The notes below the pieces were generated by a model. That model did not search any database. It was given only the letters and a program-made list of their open reading frames with translations, and was not told the DNA's origin. Below, piece by piece: positions 43,339 through 55,443 of a stretch of 64,000 bases of DNA. A program made the translations under genes and the position numbers. The stretch lies in the NCBI GenBank assembly GCA_029641185.1, contig JAPWGK010000005.1, forward strand, positions 682,001 through 746,000, given 5' to 3'. This stretch comes from Pseudofabraea citricarpa. Its lineage: Eukaryota > Ascomycota > Leotiomycetes > Helotiales > Dermateaceae. How positions within the stretch are numbered: position 1 is the stretch's first letter; every line of letters begins with the position of its first letter.

Positions 43339-44466
43339 ATGGGGTCAGCCAAAGATTCCCAAGGGTTTGCGAAACCATGGCTTGAGGCATGTTAAATTCT
43401 GCTTTGGCGAGCAAATGCTAATTTCTACCAGTTCGAAAAGCAGATTGGCCAAAGGCTTATTCTACATGGGCCACTTGAAGATATATTCAAGAGTTATGAA
43501 GCATTTGGTTCCTTGCTAGGAGCAAAATGTTCATTTCCAACGCCTGATGATACTGTCATCACTGAAGATAAGAAGATTGGCGATGGTCTTACAGTGAGGA
43601 TTTATACACCTCCAAATTATGACGGCAACAAACCTGCTTGCATATTTTTCCATGGGGGAGGTTGGGCAATGAACGATCTAGATTCAGAGGATGTAGAGTT
43701 GAGAAAGATTTCGAAGAGTGTCGGAATAATACTCATCTCGGTTAACTACAGGCTCGCTCCAGCACACAAATTTCCCATTCAATTAGATGATGGACTGACG
43801 ACGTATCGTTGGGCTCTCAATAATTCCGCGGATCTGAAAACAACGCCAAATAAGGTGATCACATTTGGTACTTCCGCAGGAGCAAACCTGGCTCTAGGTT
43901 TAGCACTCAAAATCATAGACGAAGGCCAGGAAGAGACTTTGCAGGGAGTTGTAGCAGTGGTTCCGGTTACCGTTCATCCTGATGCAGTTCCAGAAAAGTA
44001 CAAACCACAGTACACATCTTATAAGGAACATGCTGAACATACCATCAACTCAGCATCGGCCATGACGGCATTCGCCGGTTCGTGAACACCAGCAACAGTC
44101 TGAGCTTCACTAATCAGAAATAGATGCATATGGAGCAGAACCTTCAGATCCTTATGGATCACCACTGCTCCATGAAAGACTTAAGGACCTGAAACGAGTT
44201 TATATTGCAGCAGCTGAGATGGATACACTAAGGGATGATGCTCGTGTACTGAGATCTGCATTGGATGAAGCAGGGTAAAGAGCCTCAAAAATATGATAGT
44301 CAATGCTAACATGAACAGTGTGCCAAATGAATATGACGAGTATTCGGGATATCCTCATTGGTTTTTTGCTTTCCCCTCAGATCATCTTGCTTCTATAAGA
44401 GCAGAGTTTGAGTCAAAGCTGAAGGATGGCTTCGGATTCGTATTGAACAAGTCCGTGATAGAGTAA
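43339..44466 (+). CDS. HSL-family alpha/beta-hydrolase (esterase/lipase)
   Basis: A 332-residue serine hydrolase. Model: join(43339..43386, 43432..44077, 44118..44274, 44319..44466), 333 codons. The oxyanion motif is FFHGGGWAM, and the nucleophile elbow is GTSAGANLAL (GxSxG, Thr where GDSAG is usual). The catalytic Asp is likely in AEMDTLRDDA and the His in YPHWFFAFP. The first intron is best read as GC..AG: a canonical GT three bases on (43391) would break the frame, whereas GAG|GCATGT at 43387 joins KPWLE to FEKQIG. The other introns (GTTCGT, GTAAAG) are 40 and 44 nt. Expected to cleave short esters or lactones, for example the product of a BVMO. Divergent from the acyl-CoA dehydrogenase gene. 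Confidence 0.88.
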
Positions 44467-45022
44467 TTGTGTGATAGTAAGAGATAAATCTCTGTTCAAT
44501 CGGCCCAATCCTTGTGACAAGAGAAATATTATCAATTCAATACAGCAAACTCATGCCTCTTGACAAGTGATGGCAGGGCTATCCATTTTGGCATAGTGGC
44601 TAAGCCTTGAACCTTGACTCAATGGCAATTGCTACCCGCTCCACTCTTGACTCAGGCTGCGTGTGTCTTCGCAAGTAGCCATCAAGCTCCAGCAAGCTAA
44701 ATTTTACCCCGCACAAGGGTTAGGAACCATCAATGGCGTTACAAGTGTTTAGCCCCTGTAACTCCACTGTGCCGACAAAGTGGACTTCCACAGCTCGGCT
44801 TTTGTTTCCCGTCCAGGACCTTGACGGAAGAGTGCGTCGCTTATTGACGGCCACATGGTACTTTCGCACGACAGCATCTTTCTTCTCCCCCATGCCTAAG
44901 GTTGCCCCGCTTTCAAAATAGCTTACTTTGCTCAGTGTTTTATCTTGATAAAAGTTGTCTTGATGCTCACTCAAGCACTTATTACAACATCTCATCATAG
45001 ACTTGAACCACCTTCAAACGTC
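44467..45022. promoter_or_regulatory. AtuA promoter region
   Basis: 556 bp between the esterase stop and the AtuA-type start, containing ACCCCGCAC at 44706-44714. A 62-codon plus-strand frame (44733) and a 92-codon minus-strand frame overlap here without support. Confidence 0.45.
44706..44714 (+). promoter_or_regulatory. ACCCCGCAC element upstream of the AtuA-type gene
   Basis: Exact ACCCCGCAC about 310 bp before the AtuA-type start. Same octamer as in the other cluster promoters. Confidence 0.45.
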
Positions 45023-46981
45023 ATGGATTCTATGCCTACAACTAACACCCATTCCAATGGGCACACAAACGGGGCGAACGGAGAAAATGGTACCGCAAAA
45101 CGCCCAATCCGAATCGCAGGCTCGTCAGGCGGTTTCACCGATAGACAAAGAGCAATCCGTGATCTTGCGAATTGCGATGTAGATTGTATCGTAGGCGATT
45201 GGATGTCCGAATGTACAATGTCATGGCACGGTGCAGCAAAATCAGCAGTTCTGGCCAAAGGAGACACCAATGAACGAGTTGGACTTTTTGATCCATCCTT
45301 CATGGCCAACGTAACACCAGCGCTTCCCATAATTGCCGAAAAGGGTATCAAGCTAGCTGTAAATGCAGGAGCAAGTGACACGGAGATGTTAGCAAGAACA
45401 GTGGAAAATGCAGTAAAAGATGCGGGCTTGAATCTCAGGGTTGCTTGGATCCAGGGTGATGAGGTTTTGGATGTGGTAAACAAACTTTTGAAGATGGGAG
45501 AGAAGTTTGAAAACATTTGCTTTGGTGGTGAATTGAAAGATTGGGGATTCGACCCAGTCGCTGCACAGTAAGTGATTTCTGAACAAATGTTGATAGAATC
45601 TAAATTACCTAGGTGTTATCTTGGTGGCGCTGGTATTGCCGAGGCATTCGGACAAGGCGCTGATATAGTGATATGTGGTCGAGTCGCTGATGCAGCACCA
45701 ACTATTGGTGCTTCGATGTGGTGGCATGGTTGGAATCGGGAGAAAGATTTTGACCAAGTTGCTGGAGCTTTGATTGCTGGCCATCTCATCGAGTGCTCAT
45801 CATATGTCTGCGGTGGATACTATTCCGGATTTAAGGATCTATTTGATGGTTGCGAGAATCTTGGGTTTCCAATTGCAGAAGTCTTTTCTGATGGCACTTG
45901 TGCCATAATCAAGGAGCCAAATACCGGGGGTGAAGTCTCTGTAGGCACCGTCGCATCTCAGCTACTATACGAGATCCAAGGACCGCAATACTACGGTTCC
46001 GATGTGGTTGCTGTACTAGAAGGTATCAACATGACCCAGGAGGGTAAAGATCGGGTGTTAGTTACCGGAGTTAAAGGAAAGCCTCCCCCAACCACCACCA
46101 AAGTCGGTCTTACTGCGCACGGAGGTTACCAAGCAGAATTCCATTTTCTTCTCGTGGGCTTAGACCTTGAACAAAAAGCTGAATGGACCGAAAGACAAGT
46201 GAGAGCATCCATGGGCAAGAACGTAGACAGATTTTCCTGCTTGAAGTTCACACTCAATGGCTATTCTCCCGAAGACCCACGGAACCAAGATGTAGCGACC
46301 GTGGACTTTAGAGTGTTTGCGCAAACCAAGGATAGATCGCTTGTTGTCAAAGACACAATTGAAGTACCGGGATTCAATCGTTGGTGCTTAGAAAACTTCT
46401 TACAGTCGTGCCCAGGTGCGACAATTGAGAATGATGTCCGTCAATCAGCGGGTAAAGAGTTTTTCGAGTATTGGGCGGCACTGCTACCACAAATTGAGAT
46501 CACCCATCAAGTAAAGTTACTATGGAGTGGCAAAACTTTGGAAGTTCCACCGGCACAGTGTATGGAGCTGTATAGTACTAGGCAATGGTCATACGAGACC
46601 AAAGATCCAGTACCTCTGGAGAAGTTTGGTCCAACAACTCGTGGCCCGATGGGGTGGAGGGTACTTGGACGTTCTGGAGACAAAGCTTCCGATGCTAACA
46701 TAGGCTTCTTTGTTCGCGAAGACGATGAATGGGATTGGCTTCGTTCATTTCTAACGATCAAAAAGTTTATCCAGCTACTCGGTCCCGAATACAACGGAAA
46801 GCTGGTTGACAGATTTGAGATTCCAGGCCTCAAAGCTGTGCACTTTTTAGCCCATGATCATCTGGACAGATCGTATAACGCGACAAGTACCTACGATGGA
46901 CTGGGCAAGAACGTCTGCGAGTATTTGAGAGCAAAATACGTCGATATCCCTAATTCGTTCCTCAGACGAGGGAGGATTTGA
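45023..46981 (+). CDS. AtuA-type acyclic terpene utilisation protein (DUF1446 family)
   Basis: A 637-residue protein. Model: join(45023..45567, 45613..46981), 638 codons; start at MDSMPTTNTHSN (45023), intron GTAAGT..CTAG. After an Asn/Gly-rich leader the DUF1446 core reads IRIAGSSGGFTDRQRAI, then CDVDCIVGDWMSECTM, LAVNAGASD, YLGGAGIAEAFGQGADIVICGRVADAAPTIG and IECSSYVCGGYYSGF. The C-terminal AtuA-like small domain reads LGRSGDKASDANIGFFV and VDRFEIPGLKAVHFL. In Pseudomonas, AtuA belongs to the atu operon for citronellol/geraniol catabolism; its exact chemical step is unknown. In fungi such genes are often beside acyl-CoA dehydrogenases, as here. No peroxisome-targeting tripeptide at the end. 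Confidence 0.92.
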
Positions 46982-48043
46982 GGAATGAGTAGCCAATGCC
47001 ACTGATTGCCTTCAATTGAATTGATTGGGCCCCTTCATCTCAATATGCGTCCAAGTATGAGACGAGCATTGCGCCACGAAGCATTCAAACGGTCATATTG
47101 ACAGTCCTGTATGGTGCTCAAGGCGTGCTGCACAAAACACCTCACACAAACATTATCCCCCTATCAGTGTCTTTCTCTTTCCTTCTGTGTGTATTCCTCG
47201 TCCTTCGTAGGTTCGCATACATTTGATTGAGGGTATGTGCGTCTCGCACTCGGTGGACTCCGTATCGGTTTGTTGAATTCAGAATTGGACGCAAGAAATT
47301 CAGGGTATGAGGGCTCAGATAATAATAAATTGGGAGATATACTGCGGGTGGTTGTGGCTTTATCCTCAGAGATGCGTTACGCTGGTGGGGGATGTGGTTT
47401 TAAAGCTGTTTGATGACGCGTCGTAGCTGAGAGAGTTTAGCACGCTATCACGTGCCTCGGTGACAGTGATGTAAATTTAATTTTGTACATCTTCGAAGAG
47501 CCTGTGAGCGCAAAGAAAGAGGATTTATCGTTTACTAATAAACCTTATAAATCACACGTGCGATGTTGGCATATCTCTATTTCAGTCTGGGGACTTTGGC
47601 TCGAGTTATTTTTCATGTATGGCATTTGAGCGAAAGCTATGCTATGAGGCTTCTTGAAACGCCTATAGTGGACTTCTCGTACTTGATTTTTCGATTTAAT
47701 AAAAGGGTTATAATATTTTTTTTCAGATAAGGGATGTTTGCCACCATTACGACAAACATAACACGCAAGTTCAATCTGGTAGGAGCACTTTTGATTTGCA
47801 TCTTTTAGCATGAACTTTGGCATCATGCAGGTGATTCGGGGTGTGATGCAATTATGTTTATCATTTTATGAAAGCAAAAATCAACCTGCAGTAAGCATGC
47901 ACAATTGTGTCCGAGATAAGCCAGTAGACGGAAGGATAGATTGTAAGCCATCGCTAAATTATCCTCGGCTATAATCAAGTGTATTTATCCACTTGTTTGA
48001 GTTCTTGATACGGGTATAAACAATCTGTAGCCATAGACATCCA
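46982..48043. other. Intergenic, no supported gene
   Basis: Convergent 3' flanks of the AtuA-type and NmrA-like genes. CACGTG occurs twice (about 47451 and 47554). A minus frame at 47545-47826 is Lys/Gln-rich with no motif and was not accepted. Confidence 0.4.
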
Positions 48044-49082
48044 CTACTTAGTTTCACGTAGTACCCTTGCAACAGTGTTTTGAATGTTCTCTTTTGGAAG
48101 GCCCAAAAGTTCGTTGTCAAGCTTGTCTCTCGACATCTCGGCTCCCGCATTAGGCTCGTATATCAGAGCCAAAATCTTGATAAACATTGCCGGTAACCAC
48201 TGACCTGCAGCTTCCAGCGTCTTTGCAGTAGTTAATTGCTCTTTAGTAGTCGTTTGTGTAACATTCCATGATTGTCCTGAAACGGCCTCCAAAGTGGCGA
48301 CGATTTCATTTTGAGTAGTCAAAAAAGATTCGATGGCGACGAAACGGTTACGAGTCTCTGCTTCGGCAGTACTGAGGATTTTCACCACTGCAGTGGCTAC
48401 TGTAGAAAGGTTGGTTGCAGAGAAAGGAGTCGTTCCATTATCCCAGACGGTTGCTTTCTTTCCTGGTGGCAATGTGATTCCCATGAAAGAATGTTGGAGA
48501 CACCTGTACATAGATTTAGAAATAGCAAATCCATGTAGAAGTTGTTTTCTTACCAATCAAAAAACATGCCAGTATCCACACCAGTCCAGTGGAACTCCTT
48601 GCCTGCTGCCTCAGCTTCCTCGCCCTTCTTCGTCAAGAACTCAATAACCGGGCGTCTCGGAGAAACCATATCATCTAGCTCCTTGTTGGCAGACTTCAGT
48701 TGGTGAGTAGCCCATTCGTTGGGCAGAATCCTCTTGACACCAGCTTGTATAGCGGCATCGAACAGTGGGATTTGGAATGAGATGGATTCGTCGTTCAAAG
48801 TGCTGATGAGTGCATCTTGACCTTTCAGGGCTTCAAGAAGACCTGCATGGTCTGAAAGTTCGGCTCGCTTCACTTCAACTCCGTCGGGAAAAGTTGCTTT
48901 TGAACCAGGGCGGCTCAAAGCTGAGACTTTGAATAACTTGCTTGAGATAAGTGCAGCCATGATTGGAGTACCAATGGTTCCGCTTGCCTATGAAAAGAAA
49001 TTATTAACACACGTTAAATTTAGAGGAAATCGTATTTTGTTACCCCTGCAATGATGACATTTGTGATTTTCTGAGTACTCAT
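48044..49082 (-). CDS. NmrA-like / isoflavone reductase-like NAD(P)-binding protein
   Basis: A 310-residue atypical SDR. Model: complement(join(48044..48503, 48554..48987, 49044..49082)), 311 codons. The first 13-codon exon MSTQKITNVIIAG joins by a 56-nt intron to ASGTIGTPIMAALI, forming the GxxGxxG nucleotide site. VSALSRPGSKATFPDG is the NADPH loop, and DALISTLNDESISFQIPLFDAAIQAGVKRILPNEW is the family core. TGVDTGMFFDW precedes intron 2. Family members reduce phenylpropanoid-type or aromatic substrates, or act as redox sensors without catalysis, so the reaction here is open. No ACCCCGCA element was seen upstream, so it may not belong to the cluster regulon. Confidence 0.9.
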
Positions 49083-50904
49083 CTTGGAAAAGGTTTGTTT
49101 TTGATTGCCACTATTGTATGGTAGACTTCTGTAAATGAAAGTTAGGACAAGGAGATGAGATGTATTTTGTTTTTTTAGTGAAAACTTTGAACAGTGAGTT
49201 AAGCTTAACCTCCATGGCAAGGAACTCGTCTACCTTTTATACATCTGTAGTGATCTCAAGATATACTGACAGTGTCGTATAAACCGGTAGCACGCAATGT
49301 CGGAGTTCCTCGCTCCGCCGACCCGAGCGAATCAAAATCTTCACACAATCATTGATTTTATGACTGACCACCCAAGTTGAGCACGACGCTCTTATTTTGC
49401 GTGTAAAATTTTGCATCAAATATTAATCCAGCTATTTTACTATTGTATTGGCATGATTTTTCAAGGTAAAGTCTGGCGCCAAGAAGAAAACAAGCTTTAC
49501 AACACGACAATGCTATGGCCTCTGATCTCCAGCATTGTCTTCGGTCCCGGGTTTCGGGACCGAATATCTGGGCATTATGAAAGTGGTAGTCTAGAGATCA
49601 ACAGACTGTACGCCTCTATTCACGGTCTTCGCAGTATCATTTTGTCCGCTTTGCGCATTAATCCATCAGCTTCCGGGTTGCGGTGGTTGATTGATTTGAT
49701 GAAACATAATTGTACAAGCCAACTCGGGGTGCCAAGAGACCGAGTTGGAAACTAGCGAAGAAGATATTCAGCTCAGATTACCAGATTTTGCTCTTTCTTG
49801 CCGAGAGTATTCGATATAACATCTTCTTTCCCTTGAAACTGCTGTGCCACAGGAAATTTTCTAGGACCATCAAGGGGGGCTCTATGGCCACTTCTCAGCT
49901 CCGGTTACAGCCAAGCTTTCCAAATGTCCGCCATATACATCATAAGTACAACTTCAGCGCTGCTTACTTGTATACTTTTGCCTTCTTTCCTGCCTAACTG
50001 CTAACGTTTTGTTGAATCGTAGATCCGTCTGTGCAATATTTGGACAAGCATGCCATTGTATGTTATCCAGCCAGTTTTCGAAATAATTATACTTTCCGGG
50101 ATACGTTGACGCACTCTTAGCAATCAGGTATGTACCACTAGTATACAATAGAGTTAAGATTCTGTAATACTTGAAAGTAAATGCTTACAAGGAAGAAATA
50201 GAAAGGCGAAAGCGACGTTCAGGATTAAGTTAAGCGACCAACCTGGAATCACAAAGTCTTGAATACGTCGAAAATTCTCTCGAGACCACACCAGATAACC
50301 CACTCTCAAACAATAGTTTTCCCAAACTTTGCTATTTCCATCACACCACTAAAACCACTCATAATCTGACAACAAAAAAACTCATACCGGTATCCATATT
50401 ATATATTACTCAACGATCTAGCGCTGTGACGATTTCTACTGCAAAAGGTGTATTGAGAACCTAGCATCCTAAATTCATGATTTCCTCCCAACCACCTTCG
50501 ATCGACCTTCCGCCGCCTCTTAGCTCTTGTATTTGAATCTGACCCTTCGCATGTGCTTCAAAGCATTTTGGTCACGGTATCCATTTCTCGCCCTCGGCTG
50601 CCTTGGCATGTGATATGGACCAAGCAAGCAGAGAAAGGTGAAGATAAGTAAATTTTACTCCCATCTAACAAAATGCAGAGTATTTAGGTATCTTATCCGG
50701 CTCTGACGGCAGATTTAACGATGATCCAAGGCCGCAAACTGGGTCTTCGAGTTGTCCCGTCCCGCGACCGATCATGCAGGCGTTCCGGATACAACAAACC
50801 TCGACCTGTTTCCTTCTTGGAAGCCCGTTGGGATTTGATGAATGAATTCTTGGAATGTTCTTCTAATATGGTCTGAAGAAAAAACCCTCTTTCAAGTTGC
50901 CAAA
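49083..50904. other. 1.8 kb without a supported gene
   Basis: Upstream of the NmrA-like gene and downstream of the DUF7730-like gene. A plus-strand frame at 49411-49755 lacks motifs. A perfect 9-bp hairpin lies at 49540-49564. Otherwise nothing recognised. Confidence 0.4.
49540..49564. repeat. Perfect 9-bp-arm hairpin
   Basis: TTCGGTCCC at 49540-49548 and its exact reverse complement GGGACCGAA at 49556-49564 are separated by 7 nt. There is no poly-T tail and no adjacent gene end, so a terminator role is not supported. It could be a dyad binding site. Confidence 0.6.
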
Positions 50905-51894
50905 TCACGTGGGCAAGACGTGTCCATAGAAGTTTGATGAGGGGAGAGTTATTGCTTCTGCCCCTCTGGTATTATCTTGGCCTACCTCACAAGTTCCTTC
51001 CAAGATTTTAGCCCGAATTTCTTGGCCCAGCTGCTGTCGCTCTTCCGGCGACATCGCTGATCCATTTCGGCCGACGGTGTCTGTGCAGGTAACTTTCACA
51101 TCCTTGACTGGCAACCACGGCAAATCCATCAGGTCAATTGAATAACGTCCGGAACGAGACAAATGCAGCATAGACTCTCCATGGTAGAACTCGGAAGGGA
51201 AACTCCAATTAAGTCCATGGTTAGAAAGCGCTCCTTGGATATCAAGATGCAACAGCTCCACGCCTACAAATTTCTTCAGTAATTGCTGGAAATTTCGGTC
51301 ACTGTGCCACTGATCGATCCTCCTTCCGGTATCAACGGTTATATGGATCCTCTTAATCAATATCCTTTGGGCTGCAGGGCGGCTGCTCAGGAACGACTTG
51401 AACCCAACCGAGGTGCAAAACGACCATGTATTCGAACCCCAGAAGACCGAGCTTGCTTCCTGGTAGATCTGCTTACAGACAAGTAAAGGTGCCAACAGAG
51501 TCCTCTTTTTGGGGCACCGACTTGGGTTCCTATTCTGGTTTCGCAAGCCTAGTATCTTTTGAACACTGTCGAAAGTATAATAACTGTAGCAGGCTTCGTG
51601 CAAGCTGTACGGGTCGTGTACAGTGTATGGTCTCGGGCTGGCCAACGCCTCAGCTGGATCTTGTTCGACACTGCTTCGTGATGCTTCATCGCTGCTATCG
51701 TGGATAACATATGTGGGATCCCAAGGGCCGCCGCCATCTCTAAATCGCTCAGCGCCTGCATATCTCACATGGATGGTGCGACCACCGAGAGCATAACCCC
51801 ATATCTGCTGGCGAACTTCTGCTGGCAGAGAGAGAAGTGCACATGGTTCCTTGGGTGGAAGTGAAGACCTACAATAATCAGTTGGGAAAACCAT
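50905..51894 (-). CDS. DUF7730-like fungal protein
   Basis: A 329-residue single-exon frame. It opens with PCALLSLPAEVRQQIWGYALGGRTIHV, the F-box-like entry helix seen in many fungal DUF7730 proteins, and continues TLLAPLLVCKQIYQEASSVFWGSNTWSF and FLSSRPAAQRILIKRIHI, which are the family's recurring blocks. The C-terminal third (WSFPSEFYHGESM, then PVKDVKVTCTD) is less conserved. No catalytic motif. The family is large, often accessory and of unknown function; a role as an F-box-type adaptor is only suggested by the N-terminus. The true start is uncertain: TTATTGTAG lies just upstream of GTCTTCACTTCC, so the first residues could come from another exon. Confidence 0.65.
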   Translation of the reverse strand: MVFPTDYCRSSLPPKEPCALLSLPAEVRQQIWGYALGGRTIHVRYAGAERFRDGGGPWDPTYVIHDSSDEASRSSVEQDPAEALASPRPYTVHDPYSLHEACYSYYTFDSVQKILGLRNQNRNPSRCPKKRTLLAPLLVCKQIYQEASSVFWGSNTWSFCTSVGFKSFLSSRPAAQRILIKRIHITVDTGRRIDQWHSDRNFQQLLKKFVGVELLHLDIQGALSNHGLNWSFPSEFYHGESMLHLSRSGRYSIDLMDLPWLPVKDVKVTCTDTVGRNGSAMSPEERQQLGQEIRAKILEGTCEVGQDNTRGAEAITLPSSNFYGHVLPT

Positions 51895-54217
51895 AATGAA
51901 CAGTCGAGGTTACCTACATGGTTGCGATCGTCGTCAATCACTGTTCCCCATAGATTGCGATTGCGGCAACGCTCACTATTTCGGGAGTGGCGGTTTTAAG
52001 GCAGATTAATGGTGGTTGCTGGCAAATATTGTTCTCTTGACTGGTGGGATCGAGCTTGGACCGCTGACAAGGTGGATTGAATGTAGTGGACTGTCAAACA
52101 GGGGTCGGCGTCATGGCGCGTTTGGGCTCCAAGGATGAGCTTCTTCTTATCATGCGACCTCACTCGCAAGGCTCTGGCTCCATATCCAAAGTTTGTGATG
52201 CGGCTACGAGCCTCCTAAAGGTCTATGTAGGAGTTTTGACCCAGCTGCAATCCATACTGTGTATTCTCCGGTTCGGTGTAGCGTGGACTATAGCACCGAC
52301 GTCCGGACTCAGGAGACTTAGATGTGACAAATCCTCAGTGATGGCCATTAATTAATGAAGGTGGAGGAGGCTGAGTCGTCGCAAGCAGTGCTGGGCCAGT
52401 ATCGACGATGAAGAAGCTTATTCGCAGCCCATGACAGAGATCAAACATTTCCCGTCAAACCCCGACTCCACAGGCAACTTAAAAAAGAATCGACATCTCA
52501 GCACCTGTCGTCGATCTTCGTCGGATGTTGTGAGGTCGGAGGTCGGAGGACAATGAGTAAGATGGATGGCAGTAGTACGAGGAATACGAGAACACTACCG
52601 AGATTGTCCCCATGCGGCGCTACTGACATGCGTCAAACATCCACAGAGCGCTCCACCAGCACTGAACGGGACCGACGAACTTTCATTTTTTCCTTCAAGA
52701 CCCTACGGTGTCTTGCATGTGCTAGCTGCGTAGATATCCCGAATAGAGTTACAATCGTGCCGTTCGTCGGGAGTTGCCCGGAATCCAGTTTAGTCCAGAC
52801 AACTCTATTTCTTCGCTCCTTCGGCCTGTTCCACTTGCCGTCGCTTATTTCTTGGTATTTACCACAACAGTGCATTTCTGGGGAACTAAAGAAAAGGGAG
52901 AATGCCAAGATCACTTGGTAGTTTGAAAAAGCGATATGTCTTAGATCCTGTGAAGAACGGGAGAATTTTCGCACGGAGTACTCTATCGTATGAATAAGTA
53001 ATCAAACAATAATGCCACGTCGAGCCTTTGGGTCCTTTCCTATGACTTGGACAACCAATATGGAGTAACTTAAAGGAACGTGTCGTATACATATGCATAT
53101 CAGGTGTTCCTAAGATACTGAGTTTTCCAAGGTTGTATATATTTGACAAGAGGTAGGCAATATCAGAAGACTTTTGACGAAACTTTGAAGTTCTTTTTAG
53201 TCATTTGTTAAGGCCTACTGATGGATCGTCATGATCAGTTATGAGTTAACACTTTTATGTAAATATTACTCCTGATGACGCAAGCCTAGATATAACATTG
53301 GCGCTAGTCTTCCTTTAAACTTTGGCAAGAAATTGGCACTTAATAGATACTGGGCTTACTCCGTAAGCTTAACCAACTTTTAGCCGCAGCTAGTATGTGC
53401 AATTTGTAATTTACGTGGGAAGTAATATCGAGTTTCAATTTGTGGTCTATTCCTCAATCAAGGAATGGAAGGGAATGATAGAGGTGGCTCTTGTTCATCG
53501 ACACGCCATATATATCTTAAGTTAACTACTTTAACTAATGGTCCATCTAGATGCCATCTTCTATGATAAATCTTTATGCTATCGTGTACGCAAAAGGTGT
53601 TTACATACTCTACAATCGACGGCAACACTTTATCCCGTACTTTGAAACTCGAGGCCGGAAGCAACATTGGCGGGAGAGATAAAGCACGCCCTGAGAGCTC
53701 CCTTACATATCTGTAAACTGATGGTCCTATCTAGCACGTCTCCAAAGCTCATTTTCGCTCGCTTGCCTATCGTTTCAGACCATTTCAATGCGCTGTACAC
53801 GTCAATGGCAAATTGGCAATGTTGGAGCTTGAGTCAAGTCCAGAAGGTAGGGCTTTGATGTCTTCGTTTCACTCTGGGAATTTGCAGGTATTGAACGCGC
53901 AGAAAGAATTATCAATGAGCAAAAGCCAGCTTTGTTGCTATACTGTTAGTTTGTGGATAAAACTAATGTGACCAGAGAGAGATCATAGGATCTTATCTAC
54001 GCCTAGAATCCTACGAACTAAGCGCTTCTTGAAACAGATTTCTTCATGACCAAATGCATTCATAGCCGCACTCCAGCATGTCAAAGCCGGTTCGTTGGTT
54101 TGGGGCTCTACTCAATCAGAGGCTGGTGGACAACAACAAGACTTTTTGTATTTTTGACTCATCACGGCTTTCCAAATCGGAGTGTAAAGCGATGCAAAAT
54201 ATCTCTATTCCCACCAA
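51895..54217. other. 2.3 kb without a supported gene
   Basis: Several short frames (52077-52355 +, 52553-52921 +, 52886-53149 -, 53458-53858) have no motif, no splice partners and irregular composition. The part after about 53150 is AT-richer. Nothing recognised. Confidence 0.4.
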
Positions 54218-55443
54218 TCAAGGGATCATATTTGCTGCCTTCATACGATCAAAAACCTTACCCCAAGCTTCAGACGCTGACCGCTCCTCTTCAAATCCAG
54301 TTGCATATGTTTTACTCATATCATACTGCCGATCAAAATCAAATTGCGTAAGCAAAAAGTACTCAAATCCCTTGAAAGTCAAATCGCTATCAGCAATTCC
54401 AGTCTTCAGCCCATGTTTTCGTTCAAGATTATGCCAGACATCAATATGTTTCTTGATATAAGTCCTAACCTCGTTAGATTCTCTGTCTTCGGGAGGGTTC
54501 GTGCCTTTTAATCCAAAGTATTGACACAGAGCTGGCCATTTGGTCTCCCACGTGAGTGGCTCCTTATAGTCTGCTACATTGTATCCTTCTCCCTTCGCAG
54601 ACTTTGGGAGAGTCAGTGTTAGGTGTAGTGTCTGCCTCGCAATCATATCACTCGAACTATCTTGAGATTTTGCTGTCCAAGCTTTCGCACTTCCTGGATA
54701 TGGACAGACTGAACCATCTCCTTCGACCTCTTTGTACAAAGCTAGATACACCGCAATAGCCGTCGCTAACGAGTAAAAGTTTTGGTTAGGCACGAATCCA
54801 ATGATAATATCAGGACGTGTATCAATCCAGCTCCAAGACTTGTCTTTAGCATACTCAGTGACCCAGTCTAATTGTGGATAATAGAAAAGTCCCTCGGCAT
54901 AGGGCGATTTGAGACGTTGTTGTGACTCTTTGTGCGGTACTGAGAGGTAATCCGTAGGATGATTTTCCAATAGGTGACAGCCATACATTTTAGCCCCTGT
55001 CTGAAGAACGACAAATTCAAGCCTGGGGCTCAAGCGATCAATTGAAGTCGTCGAGCGCCGAAACATATCTACAGCATCCTTCAATTCTTGCTCCAGATCT
55101 GTAGATGCCTTGTATGCTTCAACATATATTAGCGCTATAGGTATCTAAACACCTGGAATGACTTACCCAGATAATATACATGAGTTACTTCCTCAACCCC
55201 CTCCACTCGATCTCTAATCGCAGAATCCAAGTCCTCTTGGCTGCCTTTCAAAAGATCAATCCCGGAAACGATATTTAGTCTTTCGTCCGCGGGCCAAAGT
55301 GAGTCACTTTGTTTCAATGGTCGATTCGTTAAAGCGTGAACTTTCTTCCATATCCCTTTTCCTGGATAGTCGTGTAAAATCTCATTCACAAATGCCCAGC
55401 CAATAACACCTGAAGCACCAAAGATAAGTGCTGATTTTGACAT
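54218..55443 (-). CDS. PRISE-type NADPH enone reductase, copy 2
   Basis: A 391-residue extended SDR. Model: complement(join(54218..55116, 55167..55443)), 392 codons. Nucleotide site ALIFGASGVIGWAFVNEIL; ALTNRPL loop; VTHVYYL at the exon end and AYKASTDLEQEL after the intron. Catalytic-region strings are TGAKMYGCHL and GLFYYPQLDWV. RPDIIIGFVPNQNFYSLA and FDFDRQYDMSKTYATGFEE close the protein. Compared with copy 1 it shares the second intron position but lacks the intron inside the glycine motif, so the two are not a very recent duplication. It shares a 502-bp divergent promoter, with an ACCCCGCAC element, with the EthD-like gene. Confidence 0.92.

Noticed and set aside
47545..47826. 93-codon minus-strand frame with some cysteines
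   Set aside because: Cysteines are not in a zinc-finger spacing, the composition is Lys/Gln-rich and there is no family resemblance.
49411..49755. 114-codon plus-strand frame
   Set aside because: Overlaps a hairpin and has no recognisable domain or plausible neighbour exons.
52553..52921. 122-codon plus-strand frame
   Set aside because: Low-complexity Thr/Arg/Ser start, no domain, and overlapped by a similar-length antisense frame.
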